DNA from: Phenylobacterium sp.
GTDB taxonomy: Bacteria; Pseudomonadota; Alphaproteobacteria; Caulobacterales; Caulobacteraceae
Assembly (NCBI RefSeq): GCF_030679875.1
Contig: NZ_JAUXSP010000019.1
Location: 372,001 to 436,000 of the forward strand
Reading direction: 5' to 3'
DNA length: 64,000 nucleotides
Under the pieces are notes generated by a model that made no database searches, was not told the DNA's origin, and was given only the letters and a program-made list of their open reading frames with translations. Position 1 is the first letter of the stretch. Each line of letters begins with the position of its first letter. Made by a program: the position numbers and the translations under genes. Below are positions 15,724 to 23,842 of this stretch, in pieces.

Positions 15724-18700
15724 ATGAGCGTGGCGACGCCATGGAGCGTCAAGGGCATTGACCCGAAGGCTCGGGAGGTCGCTAAGGACCTGGCCCGACG
15801 CTCGGGTATGACCTTGGGCGAGTGGCTGAATCGAATGATTCTGGACGATGAAGGTCCGGAGGACGCCGTCTCCGAGGCTGATATCGCGCGCCGCCCTGCT
15901 CCCCTCTACTTCGAGAGCGCCCGTCGGACCGATGACGCGCCGCCGCGGGTCGAAGCGGCTGAACATCCTGCCGACGAGATGGGCCGCATCGCCCTGGCGC
16001 TCGACCGGCTGAGCGAGCGTCTGGAGGTCTCAGAAGGCCGGACAGGTCTGGCGGTCTCGGGGGTTGAGCACTCTGTCCGTGCGGCCCTGGCCCGCATTGA
16101 GGCCGCCGAGCGTGAGCATATCGCCGTGGCCGCCCGCTTCGAGGGCGCGGTCGAGGGTGTGTCCACCGAGCAGATGCGGATCGCCGAACGCCTGCGTCGC
16201 ATGGAGGCCGAGGCCGCCGGGCCCCGCTCGGCTGAGGCCCTGCGGGCTCTGGAAGGGGCTGTCGCCAAGGTCGCCAACCATCTCTATGACGGCGAAACCC
16301 GCACGCGGGAGGCGCTCGGCGCCATCGAGGCCCGTGTCGATCGCGTTGAGGCGCAGGGGGGCAGTGAGTCTCCTGGCCTGATCGAAGAGGTCGTCGGCCG
16401 GGTGTCGCAGCGCTTGAGTGAAGCCGAGATCCGTACCGGCGAGGCGCTCGAAAGCCTGCGCGAATCCTTCGCCCATCTCGATGGTCGTATGCAGTCGGTG
16501 GAGTCGGGCGAGGCGCCTGGCATCGACCATCGGCTCGAGGAAATGGCCGCCCGCCTTACCGAGCGCGTGGAAGCCGCCCGGGTCGAGATGACCCAGAAGC
16601 TGCACGCCGCGGCTGACGGGCGGTTCGACCGCATGGAGCGTCGGTTGGGCGAGATGACCAACCATGTCCGCGCCGCCGAGCAGCGCTCGGCCCAGGCCAT
16701 CGAGGCGATGGGGCGCGAGGTGCTGAGCATGGCTGAGAACCTCAATCGCCGGGTCCAGACCGCCGAGCATCACAGCGCCCAGGCTATCCAGACCGTCGGG
16801 GGCGAGGTCGCGCGTATCGCCACGGCCATGGAGACCCGTCTGGGCCGCTCGGACTCCCTGCATGCCGAAGCGCTGGAGCGCCTGGGCGGCGAGATCGCCA
16901 AGATCACCGAGCGCCTCGGGGAAAAGATCGCCACCGCCGAACGCCGGTCGGCCCAGGCCATTGACGATGTTGGCGACCAGGTCGCCCGGGTCACCGAACG
17001 CATCAGCAGCCGCCAAGATCGCGCCGCCGAAGAACTGTCTGAACGCATCCGGCTGAGCGAAGAACGCACGGCGCGTCTGCTCGAAGAAGCCCGCGAGCGG
17101 ATCGATCGTCGGCTCGCCGAGACGCCAAGGGATGTCGAGGCCGCCGCTGCGGTTCCGGCTTCTGTTCCAGCGCGGCCGCCCGCTACTGTCCAGGATTCGC
17201 CCTTCGACCTCGAGGACTTCGCCGGCTTTGGCGCTTCAGAACCTCTGCCAGAACCCCGGGGCGGTGAGGTCTTCGCCGCCGCGGACGACAGTTTCCCCGC
17301 GCCGCAGACCTTCTCCGCCGAGGCCGAGCGCCCGCCCTTCTCGCCTGAGGATTTCGAGGCCGCCGACGGCTTCGCCCCGCCCCCGCCTCAGGCCCGCCGA
17401 GCAATCCCAGCTCCGGCCCCGGTGGTCGAGCCGTACATCGAACCCGAGCCCGAGCCAGAGCCGGTCCCACAATCGCCGTACGCCCGCGCCGAAAGCGTAG
17501 CTCCCGCGCCTCAGGTCCGCGCCGACTACGACGATGACTTCGGATTCGAAGACGAGGCGGAATTTGTCGCCCCGGCGCCGGCGACGACAAAGGCGACCAG
17601 CCCTCAGGCCCTGTCGACCCGCGAGGTCATTGCGCAGGCGCGGGCCGCGGCGCGGGCGGCGCCTGCCGCTGAGACCAAGGGCCGAAAGCCCAAGGTCAAG
17701 ACCAAGCCTGCCCCGGAGCCCAAAGAGGCCGGTGGATCCCTCTTCAGCAGCTTCTCGGTTCGTCCCAAAAAGCGGGCCAGCTCGACCCTGCAGACCGCAC
17801 TTCTGATCTCCGGGGGCGCGGCGTTCCTCGGCATGGCGGCGGGCGGGATGGTGCTGATCGGGGGCGATCCTTCAGGCGATCTGCCGGCGCGGGTCGCTCA
17901 GGCCGTCTCGGCTGGCCGCACGGCGCCTGATGACCTGGCCGGACTGAACGGCGACAGCGCCGCGCCGCGGGCGGCCATCGCCCTGTCTCCGCAACCCTCC
18001 CTTGAGGATGTCGACGCAGGTCCCTCCGGTCAGATGCGTGCTGATTTCCCGGCGCTCTATGCCGAGGCGGTCCGTCGGGTCGAGGCTGGAGCCCCAGGCG
18101 GTGTCGACGAGGTCAAGCGGGTCGCCAATCTCGGCTACGCGCCGGCCCAGTTCTACCTGGCCAAGCTCTATGAGGGCGGTGGCGCGGGTGTCGCCAAGGA
18201 TATGGCCGAGGCCCGTCGCTGGACTGAACGCGCCGCCCAGGGCGGCGACCGCAAGGCCATGCACAATCTCGCCCTCTACTATTTCGAGGGCGTCGGCGGG
18301 CCGAAGAACTCCACCACGGCGGCCCAATGGTTCCGCCGGGCCGCAGACCTTGGCCTCGTGGATAGCCAGTACAATCTTGGCCGCCTCTACGAAGAGGGCT
18401 TCGGGGTCAGCCAGAACGCCGCTGAGGCCTACAAGTGGTTCATGATCGCCGGCGGCGCTGGCGACAAGGACGCTGCGGCCAGCGCCGAGCGCATCAAGGA
18501 TGCTCTGACGCCGGCGGCTCAGGCTGTCGCCGAGCGGGCCGCCAGCGCATTCCGTCCGACAGAGCCGGCGCCGCCGACAGCCGTCGCGGCCGCCGCAGCC
18601 CCAGGCGTATCTCCCGAAGCCCTGCAGACGGCGCAGCGGGCCCTGTCGCGGCTGGGCTACTATCAGGGGCCGACGGACGGCGCCGCATCTCCGGCCCTGC

Positions 18701-18798
18701 GCCTTGCGGTCGCCGCCTATCAGCGCGATCAAGGGCTGGCCGCCACGGGCGCTCTCGACCAGACGACGGTTTCAAAGCTCTCCGTCTTCACGCGTTGA
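15724..18798 (+). CDS. podJ: PodJ-like polar localization factor
   Basis: A 1024-residue single-span membrane protein with the layout of Caulobacter PodJ, the pole-organising scaffold needed for pilus, holdfast and PleC localisation. In order: a short helical N-terminal motif (residues 6-40), a long coiled-coil region (about 85-460), a Pro/Glu-rich acidic linker (about 470-640), one membrane span (about 689-712), Sel1-type TPR repeats (about 796-922; GYAPAQFYLAKLYEGG, AMHNLALYYFEGVGG, DSQYNLGRLYEEGFGV) and a C-terminal peptidoglycan-binding domain (about 966-1022). Length and order fit PodJ well. The ATG at 15724 immediately follows a GANTC site. Periplasmic cleavage as in Caulobacter cannot be judged from sequence. 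Confidence 0.85.
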   Translation: MSVATPWSVKGIDPKAREVAKDLARRSGMTLGEWLNRMILDDEGPEDAVSEADIARRPAPLYFESARRTDDAPPRVEAAEHPADEMGRIALALDRLSERLEVSEGRTGLAVSGVEHSVRAALARIEAAEREHIAVAARFEGAVEGVSTEQMRIAERLRRMEAEAAGPRSAEALRALEGAVAKVANHLYDGETRTREALGAIEARVDRVEAQGGSESPGLIEEVVGRVSQRLSEAEIRTGEALESLRESFAHLDGRMQSVESGEAPGIDHRLEEMAARLTERVEAARVEMTQKLHAAADGRFDRMERRLGEMTNHVRAAEQRSAQAIEAMGREVLSMAENLNRRVQTAEHHSAQAIQTVGGEVARIATAMETRLGRSDSLHAEALERLGGEIAKITERLGEKIATAERRSAQAIDDVGDQVARVTERISSRQDRAAEELSERIRLSEERTARLLEEARERIDRRLAETPRDVEAAAAVPASVPARPPATVQDSPFDLEDFAGFGASEPLPEPRGGEVFAAADDSFPAPQTFSAEAERPPFSPEDFEAADGFAPPPPQARRAIPAPAPVVEPYIEPEPEPEPVPQSPYARAESVAPAPQVRADYDDDFGFEDEAEFVAPAPATTKATSPQALSTREVIAQARAAARAAPAAETKGRKPKVKTKPAPEPKEAGGSLFSSFSVRPKKRASSTLQTALLISGGAAFLGMAAGGMVLIGGDPSGDLPARVAQAVSAGRTAPDDLAGLNGDSAAPRAAIALSPQPSLEDVDAGPSGQMRADFPALYAEAVRRVEAGAPGGVDEVKRVANLGYAPAQFYLAKLYEGGGAGVAKDMAEARRWTERAAQGGDRKAMHNLALYYFEGVGGPKNSTTAAQWFRRAADLGLVDSQYNLGRLYEEGFGVSQNAAEAYKWFMIAGGAGDKDAAASAERIKDALTPAAQAVAERAASAFRPTEPAPPTAVAAAAAPGVSPEALQTAQRALSRLGYYQGPTDGAASPALRLAVAAYQRDQGLAATGALDQTTVSKLSVFTR

Positions 18799-18865
18799 TC
18801 GGCCTGAGGCGGGCCGACCGCTTGGACGCAACCACGCGTCCCTAGATCTGTGAGGCGCTAAAGGC

Positions 18866-19786
18866 GTGGACATCTACCTGCCCATAGCAGAGGTCTCGGT
18901 GAACGCCGGGGTTCTCGTGCTGCTCGGGGCGGTGGTGGGGTTCATCTCCGGTCTCTTCGGCATCGGCGGCGGCTTTCTGATGACGCCGATCCTGCTGTGG
19001 ATGGGCATTCCGCCGGTCGTGGCGGTGGCCAGCGAGGCCAACCATGTGGCCGCCTCTTCGGCCTCCAGCGTCATCTCCTATAGTCGCAAGCGCCAGGTCG
19101 ATTTCCGCATGGGTGGGGTCATGGCGGGCGGCGGGGCGGTGGGCGCCCTCCTGGGGGTTGAGGTCTTTCGCTGGCTTCGCCTGCTTGGCCAGGCTGATCT
19201 GGTGGTCTCGCTCTCCTACCTGATCTTCCTGGGTCTCATCGGGGGGCTCATGCTGGTGGAGTCAGTGGCCTCGGTGTTGCGCCAGCGCCGCGGCCAACCG
19301 CCGGCCAAGCGACGGGATCGCCGGCCGGTCTGGCTCTATGGCCTGCCCTTCAAGGTCCGTTTTCCCCGCTCCAGGCTCTATATCAGCGTCATTCCACCGC
19401 TGGCCCTGGGTGTTTTTGTCGGGATTCTCTCGGCCATCATGGGGGTCGGCGGCGGCTTCATCCTCGTGCCAGCCATGGTCTATATCCTGCGCATGCCCGC
19501 TGGCGTGGTGGTCGGCACCAGCCTTTTCCAGATCATCATCACCACGTCGCTGGCCAGTATTCTCCAGGCTGGACGCAATCAGTCGGTGGACATCGTCCTG
19601 GCCACTCTGCTGCTGGTGGGCGGCGTGCTGGGCGCCCAGTTTGGCGCCCGGGCCTCGTCACGGTTCAGGGCCGAGGAACTGCGCGCGCTGCTGGGCCTCA
19701 TTGTCCTGATCATGGGCCTGCAGATGGGGCTGGTGCTGTTCATCAACCCCGAGGACCCCTTCATCCTGGTGGGGAGCGGCAAGTAA
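18866..19786 (+). CDS. TauE/SafE-family sulfite/anion exporter
   Basis: A 306-residue inner-membrane protein with about eight spans and the duplicated TauE/SafE signature: GFISGLFGIGGGFLMTPIL near residue 27 and GILSAIMGVGGGFILVPAM near residue 188. Family members export sulfite, sulfoacetate or related anions; substrate here is unknown. I chose the GTG at 18866, which places the first span at residues 13-32. Its stop overlaps the next gene start (TAATG), so the pair is translationally coupled, a frequent arrangement in alphaproteobacteria. Confidence 0.93.
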   Translation: MDIYLPIAEVSVNAGVLVLLGAVVGFISGLFGIGGGFLMTPILLWMGIPPVVAVASEANHVAASSASSVISYSRKRQVDFRMGGVMAGGGAVGALLGVEVFRWLRLLGQADLVVSLSYLIFLGLIGGLMLVESVASVLRQRRGQPPAKRRDRRPVWLYGLPFKVRFPRSRLYISVIPPLALGVFVGILSAIMGVGGGFILVPAMVYILRMPAGVVVGTSLFQIIITTSLASILQAGRNQSVDIVLATLLLVGGVLGAQFGARASSRFRAEELRALLGLIVLIMGLQMGLVLFINPEDPFILVGSGK

Positions 19787-20568
19787 TGGCCATACCCGCC
19801 CTGCCGCCACCGGCGATCATGGCGCCTGAGCCCGGGCCCACCGTTTCAGCCGCCCTCACTGACGCCAATGTGCGGGTGACCTCGGCTTTTTCCGGCGCCC
19901 AGATCGTCCTCTATGGGGCGGTGTTCGATCCCGAGACGCGGCCGTCGGACGTGGTGGTCATCGTGCGGGGGCCAGACCAGCCGATCCGCATCGCGCGAAA
20001 GGTTCGCGTGGCCGGCCTGTGGGTGAACTCACGCCCTGTGGTCTTCGAAGGCGCTCCGGGCTTCTACATGGCGGCGTCCTCGCGCCCCCTGACCGAGATC
20101 GCCAGCTTCTCAACCCTTCGTCGGCTCGGGGCCGGCATCGACCACCTGCCGATGAACGCCCCGGAAGAAGAGCGGATCGAGACGCGGTACGGGGTGCGCG
20201 ACGTGGTGGTCAGCCGCCTGGGGGGCGACTATCTCGAATGGCGTCGGGCGGTCATCCGCCTGAAGGAAAAGGCCAGCCTGTACGCCACCGACCATGAGGG
20301 CGTGCGGTTCGTGGACCGTGGCCTGTTCCGCGCCGAGATCGACCTGCCCACCTCGGCCCCCATCGGCGAATATCAGACCGAGATCATCCTGTTTCAGGAC
20401 GGCGAGCCGGTCTCGCGCCGGGCCCGGACCATCACGGTGGAAAAGGCGGGGCTGGAGCGCTGGCTGTTCCTGTTCGCCAATGAGCAGCCCTGGCTCTACG
20501 GCATCGTCTCGGTGCTGATCGCCCTGACCTCGGGTTGGCTGGCCTCGGTGGTCTTCCGCCGGCGCTAA
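19786..20568 (+). CDS. TIGR02186-family membrane-anchored protein
   Basis: A 260-residue protein that fits the alphaproteobacterial transmembrane family TIGR02186, typically encoded beside TauE/SafE exporters as here. The bulk (about residues 25-215) is predicted periplasmic beta-rich sequence (FSGAQIVLYGAVFDPE near 40; PIGEYQTEIILFQDGEPV near 195), with a C-terminal membrane anchor at about 230-255. The first 20 residues are Pro/Ala-rich and do not form a classic signal peptide, so the true start or export route is uncertain. Function unknown; inferred to assist the exporter. Confidence 0.85.
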   Translation: MAIPALPPPAIMAPEPGPTVSAALTDANVRVTSAFSGAQIVLYGAVFDPETRPSDVVVIVRGPDQPIRIARKVRVAGLWVNSRPVVFEGAPGFYMAASSRPLTEIASFSTLRRLGAGIDHLPMNAPEEERIETRYGVRDVVVSRLGGDYLEWRRAVIRLKEKASLYATDHEGVRFVDRGLFRAEIDLPTSAPIGEYQTEIILFQDGEPVSRRARTITVEKAGLERWLFLFANEQPWLYGIVSVLIALTSGWLASVVFRRR

Positions 20569-20575
20569 ATCCGGT

Positions 20576-21313
20576 TCAGTCGCCGGTGAGCGAGCGCCAG
20601 CCTACCGCATGAACCCGGTCACGGCCCAGCGCGCCAGCCAGGGGCGGGCGGCAAAACAGGCCTGTGAACGCCGCATCCTTCAGATTCAAGCCCCCGGCAT
20701 AGGCGCCGAAGGCCGGCAGGATCATCCGTGTGCCGTCGGTGGCGAAGCAGCGTCGGCGCACCGTGCCGCGGCCTGAACTGACCCGGGCGCAGGGGTGCAG
20801 GTGGCCTGACAACTCGCCGGGCTGTTCGCCGGACTCGGGTTCGTGCCGCAGGACAAGCGGGCCCAGGGGCATGGTGTCCACCACCTGGCCTGGCAGGCGC
20901 TGAGGCCCCTCGGCGTCGTGATTGCCCACCAGCCAGATCAGGGTGCGGCCCTGGGCCAGGGCGACAAGCCGGGCGGCGTCATCGGGCGAAAGGCGGTCCT
21001 CGGCCCGGCCATCGTGGAAGCTGTCGCCCAGGAAGATCACCACCCGTGGTGACAGGGCCGCCACCTCGGCCTCCAGGCGGTCCAGGGTGTCGCGGGTGTC
21101 ATAGGGCGGCAGGAACTGGCCGCGCATGCCGTAGGCCGATCCCTTCTCAAAATGCAGGTCGGCGACAATCAGGGCCCGATGGGCGAGATCGAACAGAGCG
21201 CCTGAGGCGCGCATCCGCAGGGCTGCGCCCATGATCTCCATCTCCAGCCCGCCGCAGGGGCTCTGGGCGAAGGCATAGGGGGCAGGGACGGGTCTGTGGG
21301 CGAGGGCGGTCAT
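20576..21313 (-). CDS. pdeM: PdeM phosphoesterase, ligase-associated DNA repair
   Basis: A 245-residue metallophosphoesterase of the ligase-associated DNA damage response family. Metal-binding motifs are visible: VADLHFEKG near residue 50, FLGDSFHDG near 94 and VGNHD near 130, with a later SGHLHP near 169 completing the site. It overlaps the Lhr-like helicase by four bases and is downstream of it, so they are co-translated. In many bacteria the pair travels with an ATP-dependent DNA ligase and an exonuclease; neither is in this window. Confidence 0.92.
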   Translation of the reverse strand: MTALAHRPVPAPYAFAQSPCGGLEMEIMGAALRMRASGALFDLAHRALIVADLHFEKGSAYGMRGQFLPPYDTRDTLDRLEAEVAALSPRVVIFLGDSFHDGRAEDRLSPDDAARLVALAQGRTLIWLVGNHDAEGPQRLPGQVVDTMPLGPLVLRHEPESGEQPGELSGHLHPCARVSSGRGTVRRRCFATDGTRMILPAFGAYAGGLNLKDAAFTGLFCRPPLAGALGRDRVHAVGWRSLTGD

Positions 21314-23781
21314 GAACTGGCTTCGGCGATCAGGTCTTCGGCGGCTTCGGCCAGGATCATCTCGCCGGCGGCGCCTGGCACCCGCTCCTTGCCGATCTCC
21401 AGCAGCATGGGGACTGAAAAGGGCGACAGGTGGTCGAGGACGGCGTGGCGAATCTTGCCCTGGATCCGGGCCAGCATATGCCCCACCCGGGCCACGTCGA
21501 TAAGCCCTGTGGCCGCATCGTCCCGGGCGCAGCGCAACAACAGGTGATCGGGCTCGTGCCGACGCAGGACGTCATAGACGAGGTCGGCCGAGAAGGTGAT
21601 CTGTCGCCCCGACTTCTCGGCGCCAGGGAACCGCCGCTCAATCAGGCCCGCCAGGATGGCGCAGCCCTTGAACGCGCGCTTCATCATGTAGCTTTCGGCC
21701 AGCCAGTCTTCCAGGTCATCGCCCAGCATGTCCTGGTGAAACAGGGTGTCCAGATCCACCCCGTCCATCGGGTTGAGGGACCAGACGGCCAGGGCATAGT
21801 CGTTGCAGACAAAGCCCAGGGGCGCAGCCCCCATCCGCTCCAGCCGCCGGGTCATCAGCATGGCCAGCGTGGTGTGGGCCAGGCGGCCTTCGAAGGGGTA
21901 GCAGACCATGAAGTGACGTTTGCCGCGGGGAAAGGTCTCCACCAGCATCTCGTCCTCGGCCGGGATCAGCGAGCGGTCCCGCTGCAACTCCAGCCATTCG
22001 CGTACATCGGCCGGCAGCACCGCCCAATGGCTCTGGTCGAACATCAGTTCGCGCACCCGCTTGGCGAGGAAGGTGGACAGGGCGAACTTCGAGCCGCCCC
22101 AGGAGGGCATCTTGGGATCGCTGCTCGGGGCTGGGCTGACCAGGACGTCGAGGGCGGTGACCCCCATCAACCGCCAGACCTGTCCGGCGAAGATGAAGGT
22201 GTCGCCGGGTTCCAGGGCTTCCAGATAGCCTTCCTCGACCTCGCCGATCTTGCGTCCCGCCCGTCCCCCGCGCCCGGCGAGCCGGACGCTGAGCACGGCG
22301 GGTGAGAGGATGGCGCCGACATTCAGCCGGTGCCGCAGGATGGTCTCGGCGTTGCGCGCCCTCCAAAGCCCGTCCTGGCCCTTTACGATCCGTCGGAACC
22401 GGTCATAGGCCCGCAGGGCGTAGCCCCCGGTGGAGACGAAATCGACCACCAGCTCGAAGTCCTCCCAGGCCAGCGCCCGGTAGGGACCTGAGGTGCGAAT
22501 TTCGTCATAGAGGGCCAGCGCATCGAAGGGCTCGGAACAGGCGCAGCCCATGATGTGCTGGGCCAGGATATCCAGGGCGCCCACCCGGGGCGGATCGCCG
22601 TCGAACCGGTTCTCGGCGATGGCCTCCCGGGCGGCCTGACACTCCAGCATCTCGAAGCGGTTGGCCGGCACGAACAGGGCGCGGCTGGCCTCGTCCATCC
22701 GGTGGTTGGCCCGGCCGATCCGCTGCACCATCCGCGAGGCGCCCTTGGGCGAGGCCAGCTGGATCACCAGGTCCACGTCCCCCCAGTCGATGCCGAGGTC
22801 CAGCGTCGAGGTGCAGACCACGGCCCGCAATTCGCCCCGGGCCATGGCCGCCTCCACCTTTCGGCGCTGCTCGGCGGCGAGCGAACCGTGGTGCAGGGCG
22901 ATGGGCAGGGCGTCCTCGTTCAGCCGCCACAGCTCCTGGAAGGCGAACTCGGCCTGGAAACGCGTGTTGACGAAGACCAGCGCTGTCTTCGCCTTCCTGA
23001 TCACCTCATAGACCTCGGCCATGGCGTGCTGGGCGGTGTGGCCGGCCCAGGGCACCCTGCCTTCCGATAGCAGCACATCGACAATGGCCGGCGTGCCGGC
23101 CGGCCCCAGCACCAGATCGACCGGGGGCGGGGCGCCATCGCCCCCATGAAAGCCCATCCAACGGCGGATGACGTCGGGATCATCCACCGTCGCCGACAGG
23201 CCCACCCGACGCAGGTCAGGGCTGAAGGTCTGCAGCCGGGCGATATCCAGCGCCAGCAGGTCGCCGCGCTTGGTGGAATGCAGGGTGTGGATCTCGTCGA
23301 GAATGATGCAGGACAGATCCTCGAAATAGGCCCGCGCCCCTTCCCAGGCGCAGAACAGGGCCAACTGTTCGGGCGTGGTCAGCAAGATGTCCGGGGGCTT
23401 GACCCGCTGGCGCTGACGTCGGGCCGCGCCGGTGTCGCCGGTGCGGGATTCTGCGACGATGGACAGCCCCATCTCGCGGATCGGCGTGGCCAGGTTGCGC
23501 TCCACATCCACTGCCAGGGCCTTGAGCGGCGAGATATAGAGGGTGTGGATGCCCCGCGGCGTATTAGCCGGCGGCCGCTGCGCCAGCTCGATCAGGCTGG
23601 GCAGAAAGCCGGCCAGTGTCTTGCCCCCACCGGTCGGTGCGATCAGCAGGGCGTCCCGGCCAGCCCGAGCGCGGGCGACCATCTCCAGCTGATGGGTCCG
23701 GGGCGCCCAGCCACGCGTGGCGAACCAGTCGGCGAAGGCGGCCGGCAACAGGTCTGCGGGAAGGGCGGCGTCTTCGGCCAT
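21310..23781 (-). CDS. Lhr-like ligase-associated DEXH-box helicase
   Basis: An 823-residue superfamily 2 DNA helicase. Motif I is APTGGGKTLAGF near residue 48, motif II DEIH near 165, motif III SATVDD near 195, motif VI-type QRIGRANHRMD near 355; the Lhr-specific C-terminal domains follow. It fits the short ligase-associated branch (about 800 residues) rather than the 1500-residue classic Lhr. The family is linked to repair of alkylation or crosslink damage through its conserved neighbourhood. It shares an operon with pdeM and is divergent from the DinG-like helicase, 61 bp away. Confidence 0.93.
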   Translation of the reverse strand: MAEDAALPADLLPAAFADWFATRGWAPRTHQLEMVARARAGRDALLIAPTGGGKTLAGFLPSLIELAQRPPANTPRGIHTLYISPLKALAVDVERNLATPIREMGLSIVAESRTGDTGAARRQRQRVKPPDILLTTPEQLALFCAWEGARAYFEDLSCIILDEIHTLHSTKRGDLLALDIARLQTFSPDLRRVGLSATVDDPDVIRRWMGFHGGDGAPPPVDLVLGPAGTPAIVDVLLSEGRVPWAGHTAQHAMAEVYEVIRKAKTALVFVNTRFQAEFAFQELWRLNEDALPIALHHGSLAAEQRRKVEAAMARGELRAVVCTSTLDLGIDWGDVDLVIQLASPKGASRMVQRIGRANHRMDEASRALFVPANRFEMLECQAAREAIAENRFDGDPPRVGALDILAQHIMGCACSEPFDALALYDEIRTSGPYRALAWEDFELVVDFVSTGGYALRAYDRFRRIVKGQDGLWRARNAETILRHRLNVGAILSPAVLSVRLAGRGGRAGRKIGEVEEGYLEALEPGDTFIFAGQVWRLMGVTALDVLVSPAPSSDPKMPSWGGSKFALSTFLAKRVRELMFDQSHWAVLPADVREWLELQRDRSLIPAEDEMLVETFPRGKRHFMVCYPFEGRLAHTTLAMLMTRRLERMGAAPLGFVCNDYALAVWSLNPMDGVDLDTLFHQDMLGDDLEDWLAESYMMKRAFKGCAILAGLIERRFPGAEKSGRQITFSADLVYDVLRRHEPDHLLLRCARDDAATGLIDVARVGHMLARIQGKIRHAVLDHLSPFSVPMLLEIGKERVPGAAGEMILAEAAEDLIAEASS

Positions 23782-23842
23782 AGACCCGCCTCATAGCATG
23801 TTCCCGTTCCGTTTCACGGCAAATCCCGTTAGGAGTCGCGGC

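Noticed and set aside
18824..18841. Small hairpin (GGACGC/GCGTCC) after podJ
   Set aside because: Six-base arms and no T tract; too weak to call a terminator.
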